Below, piece after piece: positions 33,036 to 41,889 of a stretch of 64,000 bases of DNA. Origin of the DNA: Bin87 sp965204905 (GTDB lineage: Bacteria > Chloroflexota > Dehalococcoidia > Lucifugimonadales > UBA3495); NCBI GenBank assembly GCA_965204905.1, contig OZ242042.1, positions 124,001 through 188,000 on the forward strand, in the 5' to 3' direction. The notes beneath the pieces were generated by a model, which worked only from the letters and a program-made list of their open reading frames with translations, was not told where the DNA came from and did no database searches. The stretch's first letter is position 1. Each line of letters begins with the position of its first letter. Made by a program: the position numbers and the translations under genes.

Positions 33036-33161
33036 TTTAATCCCTCCCTGGGTCCGGCCTCCCTGGGTCCGGTTGGATGCTGCAATTCGTAGCCGTCAAT
33101 GTAGCACCGGGACGGTAAGAGCGTCAACGCCGGGCATCGGCAACGAGAAGCGATCAGCGCG

Positions 33162-33383
33162 CTAGCGATTTCGGTTGAGGAAGATGACGTCGATCAGCGC
33201 TCTGACGGCTTGCACGTCCACCTGGCCGGTGGCCACCCGCCAGGCCAGCCACATCACGAAGCCGACCAGTAGGCCGATTAACGTGAACAGGATGACGAGG
33301 CCCGCCGCGGCTGCGCCCTGCCAGACTAGGATGACGCCGAAGATGAGGCCACCTATGAGACCGGAAAAGATCAAGCCGGGCAT
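33162..33383 (-). CDS. DUF2273-like small membrane protein
   Basis: 73 aa with two membrane helices (LIFSGLIGGLIFGVILVWQG and LVILFTLIGLLVGFVMWLAW). Such proteins accompany Asp23 and AmaP genes and are predicted to help anchor Asp23 at the membrane. It follows the AmaP gene by 4 bp, the third gene of the trio. The basic C end suggests a cytoplasmic tail. Confidence 0.85.
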   Translation of the reverse strand: MPGLIFSGLIGGLIFGVILVWQGAAAAGLVILFTLIGLLVGFVMWLAWRVATGQVDVQAVRALIDVIFLNRNR

Positions 33384-33387
33384 CGGT

Positions 33388-33966
33388 TCACCTCGTCAAA
33401 ACTGGTTGGTCGCGGTCGCCCTGGTAGCGGACGCGAACCGGAACGTCGATAACGGAGAGGCTGGTCAGGCGTTCGACCACCTCGCGGATGTCCTCCTGCA
33501 TATCGGCAATGGCCGTGGGAACGTCCGCGCCCATGCGCAGACCCACCGCGCAGTGGATCACCAGGCCGGTGGGGGTAACGTGGACACGGCAACGTACGCT
33601 GCGGACCTCCCGGTTGCCCCGGGCAGTGCGTTGGGCCAACTGTACGATGCTGTCTATGGACATGCGAACGGCGCCATTGGAATCGGAACTGACCAGCACC
33701 ATCCCGCGAGCAGCGGTGCGATTCAACATCCTGGTTTCCAGCGCCAGAATTATCAGCCCGACGGCGATGAAGCCAATGGCGATTCCCACGTCGCGCCACC
33801 ATGCGCCGCCGGCGTCTTGAGCCATGGCGGCGAGTTGTTGGCTCAACGGCGAGACGGGAATAGCCTGGGGAGCCAGGGTATCCGTAACCACCAGCAGCAT
33901 AAGCACCCCGACGGCAATGCTCGCCAGGGCGCCCAAGGTGACCAACAGGCCGTTGAAGAAGTTCAT
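33388..33966 (-). CDS. amaP: Alkaline shock response membrane anchor protein AmaP-like
   Basis: 192 aa. Two helices (about residues 6-28 and 60-80) followed by an Asp23-like soluble domain with MSIDSIVQLAQRTARGNREVRSVRC. AmaP anchors Asp23 to the membrane in Firmicutes, where Asp23 is a major envelope-stress protein. Gene order Asp23-AmaP-DUF2273 is preserved here. It follows the Asp23 gene by 12 bp. Confidence 0.88.
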   Translation of the reverse strand: MNFFNGLLVTLGALASIAVGVLMLLVVTDTLAPQAIPVSPLSQQLAAMAQDAGGAWWRDVGIAIGFIAVGLIILALETRMLNRTAARGMVLVSSDSNGAVRMSIDSIVQLAQRTARGNREVRSVRCRVHVTPTGLVIHCAVGLRMGADVPTAIADMQEDIREVVERLTSLSVIDVPVRVRYQGDRDQPVLTR

Positions 33967-33978
33967 CGAAGGGCGCTG

Positions 33979-34425
33979 CTAGAGCACGCCGCGAGTCGGG
34001 GTGCCGGACGGGAACTCGATCCCAACGACGCCGACGTTGATTTCCTTGGCCACCAGGCCGATCTGATCGAACAGTTCCTGGGCTACGACCTCTCGGACTT
34101 CCTGGACCACGCTGGGGATGCGGTGGCCATAGACCATGACCACGTCCAGGTCGATGATGGCCTCCCTCTGGCCGGCTTCGACGCCGACGCCGGTGGCTCT
34201 GGCAGACGCCGGGGAACGCACGGTGTCGGCGACCGCCCGCAGGATTCCGCCGGTGTTGCCCAACCGGTCCACGCCGGATACGTTGCCCACAACGTGCCCG
34301 ACGATGGCGGCGATGACGTTGGGCTCGACTTTGGTCGCGCCAGGCACGCCGCTGGGGTTGTCGGTACTGAACGGAAATGCGTCGGGATGGAAAATTTCCG
34401 CCGCTACGATTTCACCGTTTGCCAT
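33979..34425 (-). CDS. Asp23/Gls24 family envelope stress protein
   Basis: 148 aa, with CAGGAGG before the ATG. VEPNVIAAIVGHVVGNVSGV opens the domain and VVMVYGHRIPSVVQEVREVVAQEL is the characteristic central strand-helix. Asp23 forms a membrane-proximal network in staphylococci and responds to alkaline and cell-wall stress. Divergent from the CoA-transferase gene across a 120-bp region that holds a 6-bp-arm inverted repeat, so control may involve that site. Confidence 0.92.
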   Translation of the reverse strand: MANGEIVAAEIFHPDAFPFSTDNPSGVPGATKVEPNVIAAIVGHVVGNVSGVDRLGNTGGILRAVADTVRSPASARATGVGVEAGQREAIIDLDVVMVYGHRIPSVVQEVREVVAQELFDQIGLVAKEINVGVVGIEFPSGTPTRGVL

Positions 34426-34449
34426 AGATAACCTCCTGTTTTTGACCGC

Positions 34450-34467
34450 TGGCGAGTGGGTTCGCCA
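34450..34467. promoter_or_regulatory. Inverted repeat in the Asp23 / CoA-transferase divergent spacer
   Basis: TGGCGA-GTGGGT-TCGCCA, perfect 6-bp arms, 25 bp before the Asp23 start. Candidate operator; no regulator gene is adjacent. Confidence 0.4.
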
Positions 34468-34545
34468 CTAGTATTTTCTATTATCTTATGCTATCACATT
34501 CTCTAAACGGCGTTTCCCCACGATGTCCAACAAGGAGTGAATGTA

Positions 34546-35958
34546 GTGGCGGACAACAACATTTTAGAAACTCTTTTTGCAATTCCCGGTTGGGATGCTG
34601 CACGGTCCCAAGAAGTTGAAATTATGGGCGGAGGCGACCCCATATTGCCTACGCCGTTCCGCATTGGAGACACCGCCGCGGCCAGCTTGGCAGCCGTGGG
34701 CCTGGCCGTATCCGACCTCTGGGAACTGCGCGCCGGACGCCGTCAGGAGATTGTGGTCAACGCAAGACGGGCGACGGCATCGTTGCGGAGCGGCCAATAC
34801 CTGAAACTGGACGGCGAGCGTGTAGCGCGGGAGCGCCCCTCGGTTATGGGCGTGTATCCGGCCAAAAACGGACGCTGGAGCTACCTGCACTGCAATTTCC
34901 CCAACCACCGGGACGCGGCCCTTGGCGTGTTGGGCGTGGAGGAAGACCGCGACGCGGTGCGGCGCGCGGTGGCGCAGTGGGACGCTTTGGAGCTTGAGGA
35001 AGCCATCATTGCCGCCAAAGGCGCCGGCGGAATGGTGCGGTCCATGACGGAGTGGGGGCAGCACCCGCAGTCCGCCGCCATCGCATCCCTGCCATTGCTG
35101 GAGATTGACCGTATTGGCGACAGCCCGCCGGAGCCGCTGCCCGAAGGCTCCCGTCCCCTGTCGGGAGTGCGGGTTCTGGACTTGACGCGAGTGTTGGCGG
35201 GGCCGACCTGCGCCCGCACGCTGGCGGAACACGGCGCGGACGTGCTCAAGGTGACCGCCGCGCATCTGCCCAGCAGCGGGATACAGGAGTTCGATACGGG
35301 GCATGGCAAGCTGTCCACGCACCTGGACCTCCGCGACGCGGGAGACCTTGAAACATTGCGCGGACTGGTTCGGGAGACCGACGTGTTTTCCCAGGGGTAC
35401 CGACCCGGTACGCTGGCGCAGCGTGGACTGTCGCCGCAAGACTTGGCCCAATTGCGGCCCGGCATCGTGTGCGTGTCTCTGTCTGCGTTCGGCCGCGTTG
35501 GGCCGTGGGCCGAACGTCGGGGCTTCGATACAGTGGTGCAGACGGTGAGCGGAATCACCCACCGGCAGGGCGAACTGTTCCCCGGCGCGGAACCCGGCCC
35601 GCAGTTCTATCCTGTTTCGGCGATTGATTATCTGACCGGATATTTGATGGCTTTCGGGACGATGCTCGCGCTGGCCCGAAGGGTACGCGAGGGAGGCAGC
35701 TGGCTGGTGCGTATCTCGCTGGCGCAAGTTGGCCGATGGTTGGTGAACCAGGGCCAGGTGCCGGAGGACAAGCTTCAGGGAGTAGCCGCAGAGTTCACTC
35801 CTGAGGAGATCGAGAGTTGGTCAACGGATACTGACGTGCCGGCTGGGCGTTTGAGCCACCTGGCTCCGACGCTGGAATTGTCGGAAACCCGTCCTTACTG
35901 GCTGCGGCCGACAGTGCCCTTGGGGTATCACGACCCCGTGTGGCCAGGTCGTCCTTGA
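34546..35958 (+). CDS. CaiB/BaiF family III CoA-transferase, permuted or fused form
   Basis: 470 aa. I prefer the GTG at 34546 because AAGGAG lies 9-14 nt upstream. The usual N-terminal domain start, LSGVRVLDLTRVLAGPTCARTLAEHGADV, is at about residue 205 and runs through RGFDTVVQTVSGIT, the region of the aspartyl nucleophile. In front of it are 200 residues resembling the C-terminal half of such enzymes (GRWSYLHCNFPNHRDAAL). Family enzymes swap CoA between carboxylates. Being divergent from the Asp23 genes gives no pathway clue. The upstream half makes it unlike the usual 400-aa form. Confidence 0.85.
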   Translation: MADNNILETLFAIPGWDAARSQEVEIMGGGDPILPTPFRIGDTAAASLAAVGLAVSDLWELRAGRRQEIVVNARRATASLRSGQYLKLDGERVARERPSVMGVYPAKNGRWSYLHCNFPNHRDAALGVLGVEEDRDAVRRAVAQWDALELEEAIIAAKGAGGMVRSMTEWGQHPQSAAIASLPLLEIDRIGDSPPEPLPEGSRPLSGVRVLDLTRVLAGPTCARTLAEHGADVLKVTAAHLPSSGIQEFDTGHGKLSTHLDLRDAGDLETLRGLVRETDVFSQGYRPGTLAQRGLSPQDLAQLRPGIVCVSLSAFGRVGPWAERRGFDTVVQTVSGITHRQGELFPGAEPGPQFYPVSAIDYLTGYLMAFGTMLALARRVREGGSWLVRISLAQVGRWLVNQGQVPEDKLQGVAAEFTPEEIESWSTDTDVPAGRLSHLAPTLELSETRPYWLRPTVPLGYHDPVWPGRP

Positions 35959-36201
35959 CCGAGTGTGAAAGATGATGCTCGTCCTTTCTTATCCGGTCTT
36001 TCACCGCGGTTTTTCACCAAGGGAAGGGTAGAATAAGGGTTGGCGACACTGTACATGACGACAAATAATCCGTAAAATCGCAATGAATTGTTCGCGTGTG
36101 ACGCGCTCGGCAGCTCCATCCATTGTTGGATTGTGTGCTGAAAGCGGGACAAAGTGGCACGACGCGATACTGACCTGATTTTGTGAACAGAGGATAAAAT
36201 C

Positions 36202-36540
36202 ATGCCAATTGAATCACGCAGGGACAGCGGAACGTTGATCATCCAGACCGAAGAGCGCGTTGACAGCGCCAACGCCCAGGCTTTTTACCAAGAGCTGGAC
36301 TCAGCTATCGAGTCGGATGATCGCGCCGTGGTGATGGACATGGAACGGCTGGCGTACATCAGTAGTGCGGGCCTTCGTGTGATCCTGCAAACGGCGAGGA
36401 AGTTGCAGCAGCAGAACGCGAAGTTTGCGATTTGCTCACTTTCGGGCACCGTTCGGGAGGTGTTCGAGATCAGCGGTTTTGATCGAGTGATAGACATTCA
36501 CCCTTCGCAAGCGGATGCTGTTGCCGCTGTGTCCGGCTAG
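36202..36540 (+). CDS. STAS-domain anti-sigma factor antagonist (SpoIIAA/RsbV type)
   Basis: 112 aa. VVMDMERLAYISSAGLRVIL carries the phosphorylation site, Ser54 or Ser55, at the start of the conserved helix. When dephosphorylated such proteins capture the RsbW-type kinase. AGAGGATAAAATC precedes the ATG. It is followed by a phosphatase gene and an RsbW-like kinase gene, giving a complete partner switch. No sigma factor gene is next to it. Confidence 0.92.
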   Translation: MPIESRRDSGTLIIQTEERVDSANAQAFYQELDSAIESDDRAVVMDMERLAYISSAGLRVILQTARKLQQQNAKFAICSLSGTVREVFEISGFDRVIDIHPSQADAVAAVSG

Positions 36541-36614
36541 TCAATGGTCTGGGCGTCCGTGGGCGCCCGCGTTGAACGCCGCCACTGAATCGGATAACCG
36601 CGGAGGATGGAGTT

Positions 36615-37778
36615 ATGGGTGATACATCAGGGGCATACCGGATATTGGTAGTTGACGACGAGCCGGATTTGGAACCGCTGGTGCTACAGCGGATGCGCCG
36701 AAGCATCCGTTCTGGCCAGTACCAGTTCGTGTTCGCGCAGAACGGTCTCGAGGCGTTGCAGAAACTCGAGCAGGACCAGGGCATCGACATGGTATTGTCC
36801 GATATCAACATGCCCCAAATGGACGGGCTGTCGCTATTGGACCACATTCCCGATGTGGCGCCGGACACCCGGTCGGTAATCATTTCAGCCTATGGCGATA
36901 TGAAAAACATTCGGGCTGCAATGAACCGCGGCGCTTTTGATTTCGTCACCAAGCCGCTGGACTTTGATGACCTGCGGGTCACCATCGAGCGAACGCTCAA
37001 CAATCTGACGGCGTGGCGGGAGGCGGAATCCTCGCGCCAGCGGCTGGTTGCCATCGAGAACGAGTTGGACGTAGCCAGCAAGATGCAGCAAAGCATTCTG
37101 CCCACCGAGTTTCCCATCACGGATGGGTACGAAGTCTTCGGCAGCATGACGCCGGCGCGGGAAGTTGGCGGTGACTTCTTCGACATCTTCCAGCTGGATA
37201 ACGGGAAAATCGGGCTGGCGATTGCGGACGTTTCCGGCAAAGGAGTGCCGGCCGCCCTCTTTATGATGGCCAGCCGCACCCTGCTGAAAGGCTCCGCCAT
37301 CGGGCTGAATGACCCTGGCAAGGTGCTCAGAGAAGTCAACGACCTGCTTTATGACGACAACGAAGCGATGATGTTCGTAACGATGCTGTACGGGGTGTAC
37401 GACCCTGAAACCAGGGTACTCACCTATGCCAACGGCGGCCACAACCTGCCGATTATCGTTCACGATGACGGCACCAGCAGCGTGATACCCGGCACCAACG
37501 GCGTTGCCCTCGGCATTTTGGCCGGCGGCGAATACGAGCAGAGCAGCATCACCTGCGCGCCCGGCGATACGGTGGTTTTTTACACCGACGGCGTGACCGA
37601 GGCCATTGACACCGATGATGAAGAGTTTGGAATGGAGCGGTTGCAGGAAACCTTCAAGTGGGGGCCCGAGGACTGCCGTGAGGCCGTCCTGTCCATTCTC
37701 GACGCGGTGAGCGACTTTGCCGGCGACGCGCCCCAATTCGACGACATCACGTGCTTGGCGCTGAAGGTTAAAGGTTAA
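36615..37778 (+). CDS. Response regulator with PP2C-type phosphatase output (RsbU-like)
   Basis: 387 aa. REC domain at residues 9-130 with VVDDEPD, phospho-acceptor Asp63 (LSDINMP) and VTKPLDF. A helical linker (about 135-165) leads to the SpoIIE/RsbU PP2C domain: REVGGDFFDIFQ and IADVSGKGVPAALFM supply metal-binding Asp residues, and FYTDGVTEA and FDDITCLALK complete it. It should dephosphorylate the STAS protein upstream when its REC domain is phosphorylated, probably by the histidine kinase at the end of this cluster. Confidence 0.94.
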   Translation: MGDTSGAYRILVVDDEPDLEPLVLQRMRRSIRSGQYQFVFAQNGLEALQKLEQDQGIDMVLSDINMPQMDGLSLLDHIPDVAPDTRSVIISAYGDMKNIRAAMNRGAFDFVTKPLDFDDLRVTIERTLNNLTAWREAESSRQRLVAIENELDVASKMQQSILPTEFPITDGYEVFGSMTPAREVGGDFFDIFQLDNGKIGLAIADVSGKGVPAALFMMASRTLLKGSAIGLNDPGKVLREVNDLLYDDNEAMMFVTMLYGVYDPETRVLTYANGGHNLPIIVHDDGTSSVIPGTNGVALGILAGGEYEQSSITCAPGDTVVFYTDGVTEAIDTDDEEFGMERLQETFKWGPEDCREAVLSILDAVSDFAGDAPQFDDITCLALKVKG

Positions 37779-37799
37779 GTGAGGCCCGCGGGATAGATA

Positions 37800-38210
37800 A
37801 TGGAATCAGTTTCCCTGAAAATAACGCCGAGTTTGGACCAGCTGGAGCGGATTACTGCGGTGGTGGAAGACTTGGGAGAGCGGGACGATTGGCCGCCGGA
37901 CTTGATTTTCAAAGTCAATCTGGTTCTTGATGAGCTGTGGGTCAACGTGGTCCACTACAGCGGGGCCACGGGTGACGTCGAAGTTTCTCTGGACACGGAC
38001 GCGGACGAAGTAAGGTTGGAGATCGCCGACGACGGCCGGCCCTTCGACCCGCTGTCCGAAGCGGTTGAACCCGATCTTGACGCAGCCCTGGAGGAAAGGC
38101 CCATTGGCGGACTGGGGATTTTCCTGGTGCGCGAGATGATGGACGAATTGCATTACCGTCGGGAAGACGGCAAGAATCGCCTGGCAATGGTCAAGCGCAA
38201 AGGCGGATGA
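37800..38210 (+). CDS. RsbW-like serine kinase / anti-sigma factor (GHKL ATPase)
   Basis: 136 aa. LVLDELWVNVVHYSG holds the N box, LEIADDGRPFDP the G1 box and PIGGLGIFLVREMMDEL the G2 region of a GHKL ATPase. The family phosphorylates its STAS partner and sequesters a sigma factor or another target. It overlaps the next gene by 4 bp (ATGA), tying the switch to the sensory pair. Confidence 0.92.
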   Translation: MESVSLKITPSLDQLERITAVVEDLGERDDWPPDLIFKVNLVLDELWVNVVHYSGATGDVEVSLDTDADEVRLEIADDGRPFDPLSEAVEPDLDAALEERPIGGLGIFLVREMMDELHYRREDGKNRLAMVKRKGG

Positions 38211-39517
38211 GGAGAACACTCGGCCAACCAAAAGGCAGGCCGTTGAGCCTCGCGGTCATCATGGTAATTGCCATTGCCTTGGGTCTCGCGGGCTGCCAAC
38301 CGGCTGCCCCGGGCACACCCGTCGAATCCGACGGCGCAGAGGCTACGCCTGCGGCAAGCGCGACTCCGGCGGCGGTGGTGTCCCAGGGGGATGGCTCTCC
38401 CGGAGTATATGAAGACCGGGTCGTGTTCGGCCAATCGGCGGCGTTCAGCGGTCCCGCCAGCCAGCTTGGCCTGGGCATGAAGCTCGGCATTCAGGCTGCG
38501 TTTGCCGAAGCCAACCGTAACGGCGGCGTGCATGATAGGCAACTGGAGCTAACGTCGCTGGACGATACCTACGAGCCGGAGTTGGCCATCGCCAATACCA
38601 CGGCACTCATAGAAGAGGGAGTTTTCGCCCTGATCGGCGCCGTTGGCACCCCGACTTCCCGGTCGGCGACTCCGGTGGCGCGCGAGGCGAAGATTCCGTA
38701 CATCGCCCCGTTCACCGGCGCGGCTTTTCTGAGGGACGCCAATGCCCTCCCCAACGTGGTGAACATGCGCTCCTCGTATAACCAAGAAACCGAGGAGATG
38801 GTGGCGCGTTTGACCGAAGACCTGGGCATTACGCGCATTGGCATAATGTATCAGGATGATTCGTTTGGACGGGCCGGTCTGAACGGAACGCTGGCCGCGC
38901 TGAAAAAACGGGGTATGGAACCGGCCGCGGTGGGCCTCTACCCGCGCAATACCACTGCGGTAAAGACAGGGCTGCTTGACCTCCAGCGGGGCGACCCGGA
39001 CGCCGTGATTCTGGTGGGCGCCTATCGCCCGCTGGCGGCGCTGATAGCGTGGGCGCGGCATCTCGGCGAAGATTGGGAGTTCATCAACATATCCTTCGTG
39101 GGCAGCAACGCGCTGGCCCAGGAACTCAGCGAGCTGGACCCGGACCGGGGGACCGGCGTTTTTGTTACCCAGGTAGTGCCTTTCCCTCACGATGGGTCGG
39201 TTCCCGTCGTGGCCGCTTATCATCAGGCTTTGGCTGAGTATGATCCGGAGGCGGCGCCCGGCTTCGTTTCCCTGGAGGGCTACCTGGCCGGACGCCTCGC
39301 CATCGCCGGGCTGGAACGATGCGGCCCCAATCTGACCCGGCAGTGCTTCCTGGATGGTTTTAGCAGCTCCGAACCGGTTGACCTGGATGGTTTCGGGCTC
39401 CGCTACGGCGCCGGCGACAACCAGGGTTCCGACACCGTTTTCTTGACGATGATTGACGAAAACGGCGAATATGTTGCCATCGATTCCCTGGCGACTCATG
39501 GGAGGGCTGGCCGATGA
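38207..39517 (+). CDS. ABC-type branched-chain amino acid-like solute-binding lipoprotein
   Basis: 436 aa. Signal peptide with lipobox LGLAGC (Cys30), then a Thr/Ala/Pro-rich linker, then a type I periplasmic-binding fold (LivK/urea-binding type): VVFGQSAAFSGPASQLGLGM and GAVGTPTSRSATPVAREAKIPYIAPFTG are typical. No permease or ATPase genes are near. Overlap by ATGA with both the RsbW-like gene before it and the kinase gene after it indicates a sensing rather than transport role: it probably presents a ligand to the kinase. Confidence 0.93.
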   Translation: MRRTLGQPKGRPLSLAVIMVIAIALGLAGCQPAAPGTPVESDGAEATPAASATPAAVVSQGDGSPGVYEDRVVFGQSAAFSGPASQLGLGMKLGIQAAFAEANRNGGVHDRQLELTSLDDTYEPELAIANTTALIEEGVFALIGAVGTPTSRSATPVAREAKIPYIAPFTGAAFLRDANALPNVVNMRSSYNQETEEMVARLTEDLGITRIGIMYQDDSFGRAGLNGTLAALKKRGMEPAAVGLYPRNTTAVKTGLLDLQRGDPDAVILVGAYRPLAALIAWARHLGEDWEFINISFVGSNALAQELSELDPDRGTGVFVTQVVPFPHDGSVPVVAAYHQALAEYDPEAAPGFVSLEGYLAGRLAIAGLERCGPNLTRQCFLDGFSSSEPVDLDGFGLRYGAGDNQGSDTVFLTMIDENGEYVAIDSLATHGRAGR

Positions 39518-41871
39518 TGTCTCTAGTGCAAAAGCTCCTCGAATATCGCTACCGCATTTCGGCGCAACTGTATCTGGCCCTGGGTGGCGCGGTGGCCCTT
39601 ACCTTTGCCGCCAGCCTGGTCGGTTGGTTCTCTTTCAACCAGGTGGGGGAGGCGCAGAGCAGGGTAAATGAGCGCAGCGTTCCCGAACTGGCGGCAGCCT
39701 TCGGGGTGGCGCAGTACAGCGGCGACCTGGTGGCGGCGGCGGACACCCTGACGGCGGCGTCAACTCCGGACGAAGTGGCCCGGGTGGGCGATCAAATCGC
39801 CACGGCGCACCAATCATTCAGAGAACAGCTGACCGTTCTGGAAAACAAGGGCGGCGATACCGAACGATTCGAGCGTATCCATACCTACTCCACGGCGCTG
39901 ATCGACAACATCGCCGGCGTGAACAGTAGTATGTGGCAGCGGTTCACGCTGAACGAGCAATCCGACACGCTGGTGGCGGAGCTGGAAACGCTGACTGCCG
40001 AACTGGACGGCGTCATCGTGCCCGAAATTGACCGCCAGTTCTTTTACATCCAAACCGGATACCAGGAGCTTGACCAGCCCCGAGCCGCTCCGGAAGACCA
40101 TCTTGCCCAAATTGAACAGGCCCGGTATCGCTACCTGGCCGAGTTGCAGTCCAACGCCAAAATAGCCACGCAGTTGCTGGCCAGCGCGTCCATCGTGTCC
40201 GACAGTTCGCTGATTGAGCCTTTCCGGGAACGGTTTGAGTCTTCGGCCAGCAACATCAGGGGCAACCTGTCCCACCTGCAAGGAACACCGCTGCACGGTG
40301 AGCTGACGGACCTTTTCGAGAGGTTGCTGGTGCTGGGCACCGGGCCGCAGAACGGGTTTGACTTGCGCGCCCAGCAACTGGGACTTGACGAGCGCCAGCA
40401 ATTGCTGTTGGCGAACAACCAGGCGATAGCGCAGTTGCTGATCGATGAGGTGGATGCCCTGGTAATCGTCGCCGAGAGCGGCGCCCAGGCGGCCACCGAC
40501 GCATCCACCCAGGCGATTCTGACCGGGCGAACTCTGCTGCTGGTAATTAGCTTCATCAGCATCGGCGGGGCATTGCTCATCGCCTGGCTCTTCGTGGGCC
40601 GCGTGCTACTGCGTCGCCTGGAATTGCTGTCGGGCTGGATGCGCCGCATGGCCGGCGGCGACCTCGACGCGCAGGTGGAGATCGGCGGGCGCGATGAGGT
40701 GGCCGACATGGCCGCCGCCCTGGAAATTTTCCGCCAGCACGCGCAGGAAGCCATCCGCCTGAACCTGGTGGAAGAACTGGCCACGGAACTGGAAGGCAAG
40801 AACGCGGAACTGGAAGGCATCAACGCGCGCCTGGACAGTCAGAACCATGAACTGGAAGGTATGAACGCGCGTTTGGATAGTCAAAACCACGAACTGGACA
40901 GCAAGAATGCGGAACTGGAGAATATCAACGCGCAACTGGACAACCAGAACCATCAACTTGAAGAGGCGATGACCAACCTGACCGCCGCGCAGGACCGCAT
41001 CGTTGCCCAGGAAAAACTGGCTTCCCTGGGTCAACTAACCGCCGGCGTAGCCCATGAGATCAGGAACCCGCTGAACTTCGTCAAGAACTTCTCCGAGTCG
41101 TCCGAGGAGTTGCTGGATGAAATGCGCGAAACCTTCGAAGAGAACGAGGACGGCAGCCTGGACGATGAACAAAGAGAGTTGATTCAGGACATTTTCTCCG
41201 ATTTGACCGAGAACCTGGAACGCATCCGCATGCACGGCGACCGGGCGAATCGTATCGTGCAGGACATGCTGTTGTTGGGCCGGGAGTCCGTGACCCACCA
41301 GATGAGCAGCATCAACAACCTGTTGGACGAACACGCGCGGCTGGCGTATCACAGCGCCCGGGCTCTGGATTCCGACTTCCAACTCGACCTCCAATACGAC
41401 TTCGAGGAAATGGACGACATCGAGGTGAACCCCCGGGACATCGGGCGCGTGTTCCTGAATATGGTCAGCAACGCCTGCTACGCCACGGACGAAAAGCGTC
41501 GCGAGTTGGCCGAGTCCTCTGGCGATAACGGTTACATGCCCACCTTGTTGCTCTCCACTCGCAAGAATGACGAACAGGTGGAGGTGCGGATTCGGGACAA
41601 TGGCAACGGGATGCCACCCGAGATAATCGACCAGATTTTCAACCCGTTCTTCACCACTAAACCCACCGGTCAGGGCACGGGTCTGGGGTTGTCAATATGC
41701 ACCGACATAATCAGGGAGCACGGTGGAACGATTGACGTCGTATCTGAGCCGGGGGAATTCACCGAAATGGCGATAACGCTGCCGTTGGAAGCGCCCGAAA
41801 TTCCCGACCTGCACCTGGACGATGCTGACGATGAGGAGCCTGTTGGCGCGCTGGCCGAGGAAGCAGGTTAG
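39514..41871 (+). CDS. Membrane sensor histidine kinase with large extracytoplasmic domain
   Basis: 785 aa. Helix 1 at about 18-42, an extracytoplasmic helical domain of 295 residues, helix 2 at about 339-361, HAMP at 360-415, then a coiled coil (about 420-490) of repeated LEGINARLDSQNHE-like 14-residue units. His514 in VAHEIRNPLNF is the phosphorylation site; HATPase has NMVSNACYAT (N box), RDNGNGMPP and FNPFFTTKPTGQGTGLGLSI. The family is close to kinases that pair with HAMP and binding-protein input. Its likely phospho-target is the REC-PP2C protein three genes upstream. Confidence 0.94.
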   Translation: MMSLVQKLLEYRYRISAQLYLALGGAVALTFAASLVGWFSFNQVGEAQSRVNERSVPELAAAFGVAQYSGDLVAAADTLTAASTPDEVARVGDQIATAHQSFREQLTVLENKGGDTERFERIHTYSTALIDNIAGVNSSMWQRFTLNEQSDTLVAELETLTAELDGVIVPEIDRQFFYIQTGYQELDQPRAAPEDHLAQIEQARYRYLAELQSNAKIATQLLASASIVSDSSLIEPFRERFESSASNIRGNLSHLQGTPLHGELTDLFERLLVLGTGPQNGFDLRAQQLGLDERQQLLLANNQAIAQLLIDEVDALVIVAESGAQAATDASTQAILTGRTLLLVISFISIGGALLIAWLFVGRVLLRRLELLSGWMRRMAGGDLDAQVEIGGRDEVADMAAALEIFRQHAQEAIRLNLVEELATELEGKNAELEGINARLDSQNHELEGMNARLDSQNHELDSKNAELENINAQLDNQNHQLEEAMTNLTAAQDRIVAQEKLASLGQLTAGVAHEIRNPLNFVKNFSESSEELLDEMRETFEENEDGSLDDEQRELIQDIFSDLTENLERIRMHGDRANRIVQDMLLLGRESVTHQMSSINNLLDEHARLAYHSARALDSDFQLDLQYDFEEMDDIEVNPRDIGRVFLNMVSNACYATDEKRRELAESSGDNGYMPTLLLSTRKNDEQVEVRIRDNGNGMPPEIIDQIFNPFFTTKPTGQGTGLGLSICTDIIREHGGTIDVVSEPGEFTEMAITLPLEAPEIPDLHLDDADDEEPVGALAEEAG

Positions 41872-41889
41872 AGAACGGAGGGCTGGAGC

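Noticed and set aside
36202..38210. A sigma factor operon
   Set aside because: Partner-switch genes are present but no sigma factor gene lies within or beside the cluster.
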